Of a DNA stretch of 64,000 nucleotides, positions 1-11,973 are shown in pieces. The position numbers and the translations under genes are program-made. This DNA comes from Entomortierella parvispora. Lineage: Eukaryota; Mortierellomycota; Mortierellomycetes; Mortierellales; Mortierellaceae. Under the pieces are notes generated by a model. That model was not told where the DNA came from. It did not search any database and worked only from the letters and a program-made list of their open reading frames with translations. The stretch is from NCBI GenBank assembly GCA_963573315.1, contig OY752149.1:992001-1056000 (forward strand), in the 5' to 3' direction. Each line of letters starts with the position of its first letter. Position 1 is the first letter of the stretch.

Positions 1-2081
1 TGGCGGTGGTGCATCGCCCCTGTTGTGTTTATTGCAACGATGGTAAGGATCAACAGCACAGAAACAGCTTCGACATCCCTCTTACGTAGAGACTCAGTCT
101 GGACCTTACAAACTCTCGGCGACCAGCAACCATCCTTTCTTTCTTCCTTGCTCAGTTTCAGCAAGGGGCACGAAACCGGCAACGCGGAAAGGGCAATTTT
201 GCCCTCTTTCGCATGTTAAAGACAGCCAGAGAGATAGAGAGAGAGAGAGAGAGAGCAAGTGAGAACATGTTGTGTGAGAGAGGGTGCATCACCCTTGTTG
301 AACCAAAAAGAAAAGAAAGAAAAAGGAGTCCGAACCATCGGTGACAGTGTTCCTTTGGCATCCCCTTGCTGTCTGGTTGCCCTTGATTCCGGGGTATGCA
401 TTGGGCCAAAAAAAAATACGCGATGAGCTCCTGCTCCTGGAAAAGAAGAAACAGGCAGTCTGCCACCGACCATGGCGATGACAGCGACGGCAGAACTGCA
501 AAGAGGGAAGGGGGGGGGGGTTTATCAGTCTTTTTTTTCTCTTGCTTGTTTCTTTGCTTCTCTTCTTTCCTTTGTCCCTTCTTCACGATCGTCTTCTCGT
601 CGTCTCTTTCCTTCCACTCTTCCCCTCACAGGAACCACAAAGACGAACACAGACAGGAGAGCACACAGAGGCTCAGCCAGGCACAGGATCATTGCGACTA
701 CAGGACTCTGGACCAGCAACTTTCACTCTTTTTACTCTCTATCTCCCTTTTTTTCTTGTCTTCTTCTTCAACCCCATGCCACCATTGCAAGAAGTAAATC
801 ATCCCGATTTGTGCATTCTCTCTCTCAATCCCAGCTAATGCTTGCATGCTTGCATGCACACTCCTGGGAAGGAAGGGTCAGCCCAGTTTGGACTGGAAAC
901 CTTAATTAACCACTCTTGTGTTTTTTCTGCGTCGTGTCTAGATCCCCGCGTCCGTGCTGCTGATCCGTATTCTCCAGGCCCAGAACCAACAGGCTGGGGT
1001 GATGCAGCATGGCATCACTCTCATCCCCACACTCTCCGTTGGAGTCGATATCATGGGCATCGGTGTTGTCCTGGTCTCTATCATGGGTTTAATCGGCGTA
1101 GCTAAGGGATGCAGTAGATTGATGCACTGGGTATGTTTGATGACATCTCGTGGTTTAATCGATGGCTGGATCTTTTGAGGTGATAGACTAATCGGCCCTT
1201 TTGATATCATGACGCAGTACTTTGGGCTGGTTCTGTGCTTTATCGGTGTGCAAGTGGGATACGCAGTTGTTGGCTTTATGTCAGGATCCAACTGGATCCA
1301 AGAGGCTCTCGAAAGGTCCTGGGACAAAGCATATGAGAGCGACAAGAGTCTGATTCGTGACCTCCAGATTGAAGTAAGAATGAGTCGAAGAGGAACAATC
1401 TCTTTGCACAACGAGGACAAAAAGAAACTGACCATGGTCCTCTTTATTCTTGATACGGTAGTTCAACTGCCAAGGATTTTTCACACAGGACGATCGAGCA
1501 GTCTTCTCACCCTCAGGTCCAATCGAATATATTCCTGCCTGTGGCGAGATACTGCAAGCTCGTTTCGGTCAACGTCTTCAGCGTCTTGGAACTCTTATTC
1601 TGTGTATTCGACTCATCCAGGTACCGTAGCGATGTATTGCTTTTTGAAGGCCTTTGCTCTTTGATAGAAAGCCAAATGTTAACCACAGTCTCATTTTGTT
1701 TTCTGCTCATAGTTGACTGGTGTGTTCCTGCTTTCGATCCTCTTCAAGCACCTCGCAGTCATGGATCAGGACGATGAAGACGAGGACAAGGTTGACGAGG
1801 AGTCGCCCTACTTCAAGAGCGAAAAGCAAATTGAAGATGAGAGCTCCAGGGTACCGCTGCTATCAGGCGAGGACGAGGATCTCCCACATTACACTACAGA
1901 GGATATCTATGGCGAAGAATACGCGGACAGCGATGGATCCGAGACGGATGATGACAGGGATGAGGAACGTCGATTGTGTGCAGACCGATTCAACGAATGT
2001 GAATATCCTTACCATGACTTGCCCTCGGCCTGTCCTCGCTATATAGAGGATGAGGATAGCGAGAGCGTGTACGTGGCATAA
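1..2081 (+). CDS. Tetraspanin-like membrane protein (5' end missing)
   Basis: Exons 1-42, 942-1130, 1218-1373, 1462-1620 and 1713-2081, all joining in phase 0 with GT-AG introns. The visible 180 or so residues begin inside a first hydrophobic segment, which is completed only when exon 1 is joined to exon 2. A second segment (SVGVDIMGIGVVLVSIMGLI) and a third (LVLCFIGVQVGYAVVGFM) follow. Next comes a loop with FNCQGF and PACGEIL, placed like the Cys motifs of the large tetraspanin loop, and a fourth segment (LTGVFLLSILFKHLAVM). The cytoplasmic tail of about 100 residues is very acidic. Tetraspanins organise membrane microdomains; in filamentous fungi some act at penetration or polarity sites. 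The family call rests on topology and loop cysteines. The canonical CCG is not intact (NCQG), so a divergent member is likely. Intron 1, about 0.9 kb, is unusually long for this locus. Confidence 0.62.
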
Positions 2082-2198
2082 ATGTATAACAGATGTTTTT
2101 TTGCAATGAAGTCCAGCCAAATTTGTCTCTTTTTTTCTCTTTCCTGCCTTTGAATGATCTTGTGGCATGCATGTGCTGCCCAGGATTACCCATTCACC

Positions 2199-3644
2199 AT
2201 GAGCTCGCATCCATGCAGACCCCATTGTTTCTGTCAGCAACTTGCAACCCTTATTCCCACAGCCGATTTTGGCCTTGTGTACGAGTGTCACTACACGGAC
2301 ACCACTGTTTGGAACCACTATCCTGTGGACAGCCAGAAGCTGGCAGGATCGTTTTGGAGCAACGTCGCGCCACCAACATCGAACTGTACAACACGGGAGC
2401 AACCTCAAACTGGGCAAGAAGGGTCCGGGCTCTCCTCCCTCCACAAGACCGCAGCTACAACCGCAACTGTGCCGCCCCTGTCACCAAGCAGCACGAACAA
2501 CACAAACGATCAGCTCGTTGCAACCACGCCACCACGGATTTGCGGATTCCATTTTCATGCACGAGACTGGACCACCTTCGCGGAGAGATTCTTCCAGGCT
2601 TCATTAAAAAGTGTGCAAAAGAACGTGGCATCCAACGTTTACTATTCCCAGCACTATCGACAAGTTGCCCAGGACTTTCCCGAAGAGCACTACGCTGTTG
2701 TCTTGATGGCCAGGGCAGCGTCTTGCTCAGCACAAATGGCTTCCGTAGCCAAGTGGCTTCGTTGGGAGGCCGCTCTAGATTTCCCAAAGCTCTTTGGCGA
2801 CGCCCCAAATTGCTATTGCAACAGGCCGATGACGCTATGCCATCTGCGCCATTCGGCTCTGAGCTCACCTACTTACTTTTGCCACCAACGTCAAAAAACC
2901 AACATCGGAGGCTGTTCGCGTTTCCTGGAGCAAAAAACGAGGAGCCTCCGCCAGCCGCTTCAGCCTTGCCATCCGCTCGACGCCGGTACACCTCACACCC
3001 CAAAAAAGCAGCAAAGACGAGCTGCGGCCCACCCTAGCCAGAGATCCTCTTTTGGGTTTCCAGTGAATGAGTCCGTGATAAAGGTCTCGAATTTCGCCAC
3101 CACCACAAGTAGCATCACCAACAGGCTGGACGAAAGAGATGGCGATGACGGAGAAAACAGTGGGGAAGAAGAATACGCAATATCTAGAAAGACTCCTGAG
3201 CAGTCCCAGCCAATGGATCCATCATCGGAAGGGTTGTCGGGACAAGGTACGACCGAACAAGCAACAGAGCCCGATGCTTCTGGATCGGATGATCTTCAGC
3301 AAAAACTGATTATTGGAATGGAAATGCTAGCGCAACAATTCCAGCGTCGAGCTGCACGACGCGTGGTTAGAAAAGAGGTCATTGAAGAGTACCACATATC
3401 CAAGAACGCGCTCGAGATGTGGACAGGATCTGTGGAACGGCTGAAAGCCCAAATCGAGGCACAGCAACAGCTCGGGTACAATAACCCCGACCTAACCTGT
3501 GTTGCCTGTTGCGAAGGGCCTATTGACTACGCCATGATACCTTGTTTTCATATGGCAATGTGCTCGGCTTGCATCTGCGAGCAGAAAGAATGTGTCCTGT
3601 GCAAAACAGCGATCAAAAGTGTTCAGCGGGTCTATTGGGGGTAG
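2199..3644 (+). CDS. C3HC4 RING-finger protein with additional Cys-rich segments
   Basis: Single open exon of 481 codons. I chose the ATG at 2199 (context CACCATG) over an in-frame ATG 45 nt upstream. The C-terminus (from about residue 433) is a clear RING: C-x2-C, then CFH, C-x2-C and C-x2-C ending in VLC, followed by a short basic tail as in MGRN/IAP-type ligases. This suggests E3 ubiquitin ligase activity. The N-terminus has PHCFC and later VYECHY; the middle (about residues 205-240) has NCYCNR, TLCHLRH and YFCHQR followed by GGCSRF. These two CxC...C-H blocks resemble each other and could be zinc ribbons, perhaps GRF-like, but I cannot assign them. An acidic, Ser-rich linker (about 310-380) and a basic amphipathic stretch with QRRAARRVVRKEVIEE precede the RING. 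Only about 117 bp separate it from the upstream gene, so the promoter is compact or an upstream exon was missed. Confidence 0.68.
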   Translation: MSSHPCRPHCFCQQLATLIPTADFGLVYECHYTDTTVWNHYPVDSQKLAGSFWSNVAPPTSNCTTREQPQTGQEGSGLSSLHKTAATTATVPPLSPSSTNNTNDQLVATTPPRICGFHFHARDWTTFAERFFQASLKSVQKNVASNVYYSQHYRQVAQDFPEEHYAVVLMARAASCSAQMASVAKWLRWEAALDFPKLFGDAPNCYCNRPMTLCHLRHSALSSPTYFCHQRQKTNIGGCSRFLEQKTRSLRQPLQPCHPLDAGTPHTPKKQQRRAAAHPSQRSSFGFPVNESVIKVSNFATTTSSITNRLDERDGDDGENSGEEEYAISRKTPEQSQPMDPSSEGLSGQGTTEQATEPDASGSDDLQQKLIIGMEMLAQQFQRRAARRVVRKEVIEEYHISKNALEMWTGSVERLKAQIEAQQQLGYNNPDLTCVACCEGPIDYAMIPCFHMAMCSACICEQKECVLCKTAIKSVQRVYWG

Positions 3645-5067
3645 CCTCATGTTGAGCGTGGACAGCAGTCGAGCAAAGAGAAAAACGTGGGCCGATGGCC
3701 AGTTTCTTTTTCTGGAGCGGAACAAACAGCCAAATACAATATCAAAATGACATTAAATAACACCACAATTGAAGAGAAGGAAGAGAGTCGATCCCCTTTT
3801 TCCCAGTTTCTCCACTCCGCACGCGGCCATTGGCTCGCAATTGCTTTTTATCGCAGCCGGCTCTCGTCAGGTGCGGAGCTGCCTCGTTCGTTGCTCCTCC
3901 CGGGGAGATTAAAGCAGACAGGGATTCGAAAAATGAGAGCCGCTGGAGGAAATGGAGTCAAAGCTCAGCGAGCGATCCAACCGCTGCAAGGTTTGCAAAC
4001 ACAAGACGACAAGAAACGTCAGCCTCTGTCCGTCCGTCAGTCAAACTCTGCGCTTCTTCCCTGACACGACATGCTGTTGTTTGCTCTCTTGCTCTCTGTT
4101 GTCATGCTCTTTGGGGGGAAGAGCGAGGGAAAGCGTGCTCGAAAAGCACCGCACTGCACATCGCAGCGTTGTTTCAATCTCCCCCTCCTCCTCTTCCTCC
4201 TCCTCTTCTTCCCTTCTCTTCTTTCCTTGTCTGTCCACGTCCCACGACGCAAGACGTACACGCTCCCCCTCTTTTCTTTTCTCTTCTTCTCGACTTTGCT
4301 GTTCCTTCTCTTCCCTTTTCCCTTCTTCCCTTCTTCCCTTCTTCCTTCCTTCCCCCCCTCCCCCCACCCCTTTTTTCGTTGCTTCATCTCGCTCTTTTTT
4401 TTTTTTTTTTATTGTTTCCCTCCACTTCATCATCTTCCCTCTTTCCTTGTCCTTCCATCCACCCCAGATCTCATTGCTCTCGCATCCTGATCATCATCAT
4501 CGTCATCATCTTCTGATCTGTGGTCGCGACATCATCCTCCCTCCCTATCAGTTCTCCTTCTCCAGTCCAAGGTACACTCACACCGTTCCTCCAATGTGCT
4601 CCCCATCTGCCATCAACGTCAGCTCTTCCCTTGATTCCATGATCCCACAAGACCACTCCCTGTCGCTCTCCTTGTTGTTGTTATGTGGATGTCTGAAGTC
4701 TTGTGTTTTCAGCTCTCTTTTATTTTCTCCGTGCCCCCTGTCACGCCGTCCAAAGACACGCAGACACACAGACACACAGACACACGCTGACACACAGACA
4801 ATGCAGCCCACACTCACTCTTGCCCTTCTCCTCCTGCCGTTGGTTGGAGCTGATCGAACGATGACAGTAATTGCCTTATCAGCAATAATTGTCCAAGCGC
4901 GCTTTCTTGATTGATCCATTATTATTATTCTACCCATGCACCGATTGATTGAGAGATTCTTCCCCAGTCGGATTAGCTGATTGTTTTTTTTTTCATGTCG
5001 GTTTTCTTTCCTTTTGGCATCTAGTTTCCTTTCCCCCCCCCCCCCCCCCTCAGTAGGATCCATCTAA
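3645..5067. other. Intergenic region / TUP1 promoter and leader
   Basis: No supportable gene. About 4160-4480 is almost pure pyrimidine on the plus strand, typical of upstream regions in this window. A short CAGACACA repeat lies at about 4757-4800. A branch/acceptor-like stretch ending in CCTCAG at 5050-5053, 15 nt before the TUP1 ATG, may be the 3' end of a 5'UTR intron. A reading frame of about 320 codons here (3952-4914) is Ser/Phe/Pro-rich translation of the pyrimidine tract and is not treated as a gene. Confidence 0.6.
5033..5049 (+). repeat. Homopolymer run of 17 C
   Basis: Seventeen consecutive C just upstream of the TUP1 start, directly followed by TCAG. It would serve as an extreme polypyrimidine tract if a leader intron ends at 5053. 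Homopolymers of this length are error-prone in assembly. Confidence 0.85.
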
Positions 5068-7956
5068 ATGTCTGGAATCTACAACCATCGCCCTATGGTA
5101 CCAGGCCGTAGTGCCGGCGTGCCCGAGTGGCTCGACCTTATCAAGCAAGAGTTTGACAGCCTCAGCCACGAAGCCATGGTAGCCAAGGCCCAGCGGGACG
5201 AGTGTGAGCACAAAAGTACGTTTACCAGGCACCTACTACGGACTGAACTCTTGAGCAGTTGACTGGACTGAACCAAGATCAAAGGAAATGGCTATCGGAA
5301 CTGGTGTGATTAGACTCTTTTCCAGTGATCAAGTTTATATTAATGGCGATGATCCTCTTGCTTCTTTCATCTCCTGATCTAGTCAATAGCCAAATTCAGG
5401 AAATGGACGTCTTCAAAAGAGCCCTTCACGATCTCGAGAGAAAGCACGACGCAATGAAGACCCAATATCAAATGTAAGCACAACGCTGATCGTGATCGTT
5501 TCGCTTTTTCATCCACCTTCCAGCTCGCTAATCATACTGCTCTGCTCTTTGCTCTGTTCACTAGCTACGAAGAGGAGGTTGGAAGGTTACGCCGGGAGGT
5601 TGAGCAGCGTGGCGGTGTTGTTCAGCCCCCTCACCAAATGTCACACAACCAAGGACCTCCTCCCAATATTGGACAGGGTCATTCCAACTTGTTTGGTGGT
5701 ATTATCAGCGGAGGCCCTGGTGGTCCAGGATTAGCAGCCCCTCCTCAGATGATGGACCCGACCCAAGCACCCCACCAGCAACAACAGCTCGCTCAGCAGC
5801 AACAACAGCATTTGCAACAGGCACAACACCATCAACAGCAGCAACATCATCACATGTCGCAGCAGCAGCAGCAGCAGCACCCATATGGCGGCCCCGGAGG
5901 TCCTGCCCCTCACTCACCCTACATGAACGGCAACAATGGGACACCTCCACTACAGGGTCAGCCCCACCCAAAGCGTTTCAAAACTGAGAGCGATAGTGGG
6001 CCCCGCTTTAAGACTGAGAATGGTGAACCAATTCCTCAAGGAGGCTCTGGACATATGTACGGAAACATGTCACCAAGTCAACACGGTCATATGAACGGAC
6101 AAGGACAAGGTCCTCCTGGAATGAGCCCCTCTTACAACTCTCCAGCTCCAGGACAAGGCTCGAAGCAAGGTGCAAAGCCAGGAAAGGTTAGCAAGAATCA
6201 TGCGGAAGGATGGCTCGCGAATTTATCCGACTGCGCTCGTTTACTTAAACACCTTTAATCCTTAGAGTGGATATGTTCCTACCAAGGAAGAGGCGCACAA
6301 CTCACCTACGTCAAACAAGCGTAAGCCTGCGCCCGGTGCAACTACCCCCACCACTGCAGCACGGACAGTTCGAGGCGGTAACCCTTCGTCTAACTGGAGT
6401 GATGATCCGGACAGTGTTCCCCCACAAATGAAACGCGAGGGAACAGATTGGTTTGCTATGTACGCTATGTTATTTGTCATTAATGTATGTTGTACCCCAA
6501 AAGGGAAAAGCACTTCTTACTCATTTTAATTGCAACGTTTGCCTCTCGTTAGTTCTAATCCCAAGGTCCCACAGCAACTGAAGGTTGATTTGGTTCATAC
6601 CTTGGATCATTCAAGGTACGGCGGATTTGTATTAAGTGATCAGAATCAACAAGGAAAAAGTCTTTTTCTGATGCCAACTTTTCCCCTTGCTGTCAATTGT
6701 AGTGTGGTCTGTTGTGTTCGTTTCAGCGCCGATGGCAGATACCTTGCTACCGGATGCAACCGTAGTGCTCGTATTTTTGACATTCAGACTGGCCAAAACG
6801 TTTGGTAAGTTACCGATCCTGGATCTACACACAAGCAAAACCCAAAAATCATGTGTTAATGTTGATTTCAATGGAATTAGTGTTCTTGCTGACGATACTG
6901 CTGGAAAGGAGGACCTGTATATTCGATCTGTTTGCTTCAGCCCAGATGGCAAATATCTCGCGACTGGTGCTGAAGACAAGCAAATTAGAGTAAGAGGGTT
7001 TTATTTTATAGAGTTGAAGGTGCAAATGGCGAGAATTTCTGCTGATTATGCAAACTCTTGATTGTGGGTTAGATTTGGGAGATTGGCCGTAAAAAGATTC
7101 GCAATGTTTTGAAAGGCCACGAGCAGGATATTTATTCCTTGGACTTCTCAAGGGATGGCGCTATTATTGTTTCTGGATCTGGAGATCAAACTGCCCGTGT
7201 GTGGGATATGGAGACAGGAAAGTGCTTACATGTTCTCTCAGTCGGAGATCCAGCTCAGAAGGATGCCGGTGTCACATCAGTTGCTATCTCACCCGATGGT
7301 CGCCTTGTTGCTGCAGGATCATTGGATAGAATGGTCCGCGTGTGGGACACCCACAGTGGCCATCTCCTTGAAAAGCTGGCAGGCCATGAGGACTCTGTAT
7401 ACAGTGTGGCATTTGCTCCTGACGGCAAAACCCTTGTTTCTGGAAGTCTGGATAAGACCTTGAAATCATGGGAGCTCAACTTTGGTGGACGTGGCGGTCC
7501 TAATGGCGCCTCCAAGGGAACTATTTGCAAATCCACCTTCAGAGGCCACAAGGTAAATATCAGCAGCCAATCCTTACCAGACCACGAGAGTAATCAAGTC
7601 GTAGGTCGTTGACACTCACCCCCCTTTGATTTTTGTGCCTCTTCAGGACTTTGTCCTCTCTGTTGCTATTTCACCGGACGGCAAGTGGGTAGTATCTGGA
7701 TCCAAGGATCGTGGAGTTCAATTCTGGGACCCCAACACTACCGCCGTGCAGTTTATGTTGCAAGGACACAAGAATTCTGGTAAGTCAATGATGCCTTTTG
7801 ATAAATGTACGGTAATTGTATGGAATGAATGGTTACTGATCTCCCACTTTTTGTTGATCTTGCTTTCTAGTTATCTCTGTTGCACTAAGCCCTGTAGGAA
7901 AGTACTTTGCCACTGGCTCTGGCGACACTCGCGCAAGAGTGTGGAGCTACGAATAG
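5068..7956 (+). CDS. TUP1: General transcriptional corepressor Tup1
   Basis: Ten exons: 5068-5215, 5383-5473, 5565-6186, 6266-6459, 6553-6615, 6703-6804, 6881-6989, 7073-7552, 7647-7779 and 7871-7956. All junctions keep frame, giving 675 residues, close to yeast Tup1 and human Groucho/TLE size. Residues 1-80 form the helical Tup1_N tetramerisation region ([12 protein letters not shown]...). A Gln/Pro/Gly/His-rich linker follows, then a WD40 propeller from about residue 375 to the end. Blades are visible as [60 protein letters not shown] and three more. Tup1 with Cyc8/Ssn6 represses genes in the nucleus when recruited by sequence-specific factors. The polyQ linker is encoded by mixed CAG/CAA. 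Confidence 0.96.
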
Positions 7957-8926
7957 GAAAAAAAAAAAAAAAAAATGAGCCCACGTTCAGATTAAAAAAA
8001 AAGATATTGTCAAGGCATCACACCCTTAAGATTGTGTCCCTCTTCCAGTTGAGTGAAAAATTTCCAGTACGTTTTTTGCTGAATCTCTCATTCACTTCGT
8101 ACGCATTCGACCACAGACAAGGCACGACCATTGGCCACTTGCTCCGCTGCCCTCGCTTCTCTCTCCTTCTTTGCCTTGGTGCACCCGTGGGACCCTACTC
8201 ATTACCGCCACAGTGGATCAGCTCAGGTAAATAAGCCGACCATTGCACGTCCCGCCCATGAAACCTTGTCCAAATCCGTGACAATGTAGTCCCGAATGTT
8301 GAGATCGGAGGGTACCTTGTCCCTTTGCCACCGTTTTTTGTTTCCACCGCTGGCGGTGGTGGTAGAGAAACAGAGAGCAACTGTCTGAAAGATCGGAGGA
8401 ACATATGAACACAACGTCTTATGGGGCGTTGATATCACATGATGTTCTTGCTTGAACATCTACACCTTGGCCGACGGTATTTGGCTGTTTGAGTAATTGA
8501 AGAAGGACCTTTTTTTTTGCTGTTGAATTGCCAGTCTAGATATTCTCTCTCAGGTTGGATTCCCTTCGTTTTCTTGCTCTTCGATACTTGGGAACCCAGA
8601 ATCCAAGGCTGAAGGCACCAGCTTCTAGTTTAAAATTCGCGTTTCCGACAAGTCATTTAGTCGGATCTGGAGTAACGGTTACCGTTCCTTTTAAGGATCT
8701 TCGCGCCTCTATCAATTGTACACGCGAAAATTGAGCTGATTTTGATTCTTTTTGTACCTACTGCTTGAGGTAATGAAAGGAAATATGAAGAAGAAAAAAA
8801 TGATTGAATATTCTTCAAGGATAGGGTCTAAACGACGGACCTTCGATTGATTCCTTGCTGTCATTAGGTGCCGTTAATCATTTTTTCATATCCTGGCCGA
8901 TAATCTGCCTATTCCCCTGAGCCGTT
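7957..8926. other. Intergenic region between TUP1 and the FAR1-type gene
   Basis: The TUP1 3'UTR (with an A17 run at about 7959-7975) is followed by the promoter and leader of the next gene. At 8674-8686 there is a 6-bp inverted repeat with one central base (AACGGT-T-ACCGTT), a possible Myb-type site. No reading frame here looks like a gene. Confidence 0.55.
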
Positions 8927-11900
8927 ATGACGTCTAGTCCAAATACAGGAGCAATGGCTCAAGTACATGGTCAACCTCAGGCACCGGTCTTGACACCACC
9001 CCCACAAGGGACTCTCCCTCAGACGATACTTCATCTTCCACATCAAACTCAGCATCAACATCAGCATCAGCATCATCAAGTATTAGCTGGACAGGGGTCA
9101 CAAGCTTTGAACGCCGTTGCAGGCAGCGGTGGAGCGGCCGGAATCCAGGGGACGGATGGGTCGATCAGTGGCGAAGGGGTTCAATCACTCTCCAATGGAT
9201 CCTATAGCCTCGACGTCGGACATCTGACAGGTGTGCCGTCGACCACAAGTCACTTATTGCAGCAGCAACAACAACAACAACATCAACATGGACAACAGCA
9301 GCTCTTAGCTTTACAGCAGCAGCAACAGCAGCAACAGCAGCATCATCACCATCATAACTTACATGGTCTCCAGGAGCACCACCAGCAAGACGAGTCCACA
9401 GTTGTAAACCAACCTGACCCCACACCAAACCACGCTCGCCCACAGGAAGAGCCGATCGTACCCCCAAATCAAGATCAAGAATTTGAGACTCTTGAGGCTG
9501 CCCAAGAGTCGGCGGAGCGGTATGCCAGGAGTGTTAACACAGTTGTTATTGTAAAGCGCACAACCAAGGACAAGAACGGCAATATTGTTCAGGTGCGGAC
9601 CAAATTGGATGGGTCTTCGGAATCCCGTTATTTGTTGATATTGATACATTGAAGGTAATGTGACTGACATCATTTGGATATGTGGTTCACAAACATTAAT
9701 AGAAAGACCTAGCTTGCGAGAGGCAAGGATCCTACGTCACGTCTGGAAAGAAAGGACCGCAAGTGAACGCGCGAACAAAGCGTTGCGGCTGCCCATGGAT
9801 GATCTCTGTCGGATTCTCTAAAAGGCGAGGTAATAGAGATGGAAAACGAGGTCGATATACAAAAGTCGTACTGGAGCACAATCATCCTCTGGAACCAATC
9901 TCGGCCGAATTGCCTCCACGGAAACAGCCACATGTGAGAGCAAAAACTGCTGCGGCTGCTGCCGCAATGGCTGCGGCTACGATTGGGGGTACTTCTGGAG
10001 AAGCAACAAAGCTGGACATGGGTACACACTCCTCCACTCCGCGATCAATGGCTTCAGAGTCGTCTGGGGCCTTATCAAAATCAAAGACACCGCGCAGAAC
10101 CAACGTAAAGCCTGGGAGTAGTATCAATGGCAGCAGCAGCAACAATCCGCCGAGGGAGATTTCTGTGACAGACACAACACCCTCCACCACTACGTCATCC
10201 AGGTCCGAGATCGATTTTGAAGTAGCTCGTTACGGCAATCCTGGGACACTACTAACGGAAAGCCAGGCGGCCGCCGCTGTCGCGTCGAATGCTTTATCGG
10301 GGCTGGAATCGCTATCGAGCGAGGTCATGTCTGCTCTCGGGGGAGGCGGCGGAGGGGCCGGATCTGGAAGACAGGTGGAACTGCCAGTTTCTTGGGATGA
10401 TCTCAAAATGCGAATGAATCAGATTCCATGGGATCTCCAGGCAAAGGTCATGAGAGGTCTTATGGATGTCCTACAGGTGACCCAACAGACGTTCCAAGTA
10501 CCTTCGATTCCAGGCAGCAGAAACGCGGATGCGGAAGCCAATGCTGCTGCCACTGCCGCTGCCATAGCAGATGTCGTGGGAAGCTTGCCACCAAATTACG
10601 ATCCTCACCCAGTTCCAAGTCAAACCCAATCACAGCAGCAGCAACCACAGCCTCACCTTAGTAGGCAGCAGGTGCAGACCCAAGGAGCTCATCCCCCGCT
10701 ACAGGCCCAAAGTCTGAGACATCCCAATCGACATGCCTATGTATCGAGTGCAGTGCCAGTGGAGAATATGGGCAATGGATTGTCGAGTGCAACGGCCACT
10801 TCAGACCTCTTGCAATTACACCGAGCTGAGGCAACGGACATGCATGGAGCAAGGATAGGCAATGGTGGCAGCGGCCATAGCCGACAGCACTCTCAAAGCA
10901 ACACTCACAGAGGTCATGGAGACGAACAAACATCAAATAGGGCCATGATTTCTCAGTCTTCGTTACAATCGACATCCGCAATCCCAGTCGTACCGACCCT
11001 TCCGTCGACAACAGAGAACGCGGATGGGCCGTCCTCTTCAGCGGTGTCCTCGATTCCCCTGGTTTCCACGGATGCACCGCTATTAACTCCTATGCCGGTC
11101 CTTCATAATGTTCACATGGACACGACACCACTCCAATCCTCTATTGACACTACCCAACAGCAGCTCCAGAACAATATACTTCAACAGCAACAGCAACAGC
11201 AACAGCAACAGAACTCTCAACAGGCCAACAGCCTTACAACAACCAATCACCAACGGTCACTAAGCTCATCGTCGGTTGTAGGGCCATCAGCACCTGGGGT
11301 AACGTCAGCACTCAGTCTCGCTCCCGATAACGCGAGTATGATTGCGCACTCTCGGAATAGTAGCAATAACAGCCACAGAGGCAGCTTGGAGTCGTCGCCC
11401 TTGCTGATGCAACAAGCTCTGGCGGATGTAGCCAGCAGGATTCATGCACAGGTTCAGCTGCAGGCACAAGTTGATGCAGACACAGAGGCGGTTGTGACAG
11501 CTGCGCTGAACATGAACCCTCTCCCCCGGAACAACAATGGCAACAGTAATAACAATACGGCTGTTCCAGAGATGGTTGGTAGTTCTGAATCGACCACGCC
11601 TGTGTCGACTAGCCATGCATCTGGAGCTAGTACCGCCAATGCGACACCGTCACCCATTCCCATGAATATTTTGGACGATGCTACGATGCGTGGTTTGGAT
11701 CTTGAGTCATATACTCAGCATTTGCAGCAAATACATCAGCAGCAACAACGGCTACAGATACTGCGACAACAGCAGCAACAACTCCAACAGCAGCAGCAGC
11801 AGACACAACAGCAACTACAGCAACAGAATCCCCAACTTCAGCAGCCGCTACAACAACAACAGCAGCAGCAACAACAGCCAGATCTGCTCCATACCCATTC

Positions 11901-11973
11901 CTTGAACAGCAATGACGATAGGCACGGGATTGACTTGACAGGAGAGCCGGCCAGGAAGCGGGTCAAGTCATAG
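8927..11973 (+). CDS. Gln-rich FAR1 / WRKY-GCM1-type DNA-binding protein
   Basis: Two open segments, 8927-9626 and 9713-11973, joined by one short intron, give about 986 residues. The N-terminal 180 residues are His/Gln-rich. About residues 185-290 resemble a FAR1 DNA-binding domain: a helix starting FETLEAAQESAERYAR, the strand VVIVKRTTKDKNG, then cysteines in CERQGSY and RCGCPWMISV, and the final EHNHPL supplying His ligands of the zinc-stabilised WRKY-GCM1 fold. The remaining 700 residues are low complexity (Q, S, N, T) and end in a basic KRVKS, possibly a nuclear signal. This is probably a transcription factor. The intron donor is uncertain: the best frame-keeping choice is a weak GTTATT at 9627 with acceptor CCTAG at 9712, which places the first Cys correctly. 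A stronger GTAATG at about 9656 lies beyond an in-frame stop. Confidence 0.72.

Noticed and set aside
2093-3037. 314-codon frame overlapping the RING gene in another register
   Set aside because: Shadow of the RING coding sequence; no domain and contradictory to the RING motif frame.
3952-4914. 320-codon Ser/Phe/Pro-rich frame upstream of TUP1
   Set aside because: Translation of pyrimidine tracts; overlapping frames on both strands are equally open and none has a domain.
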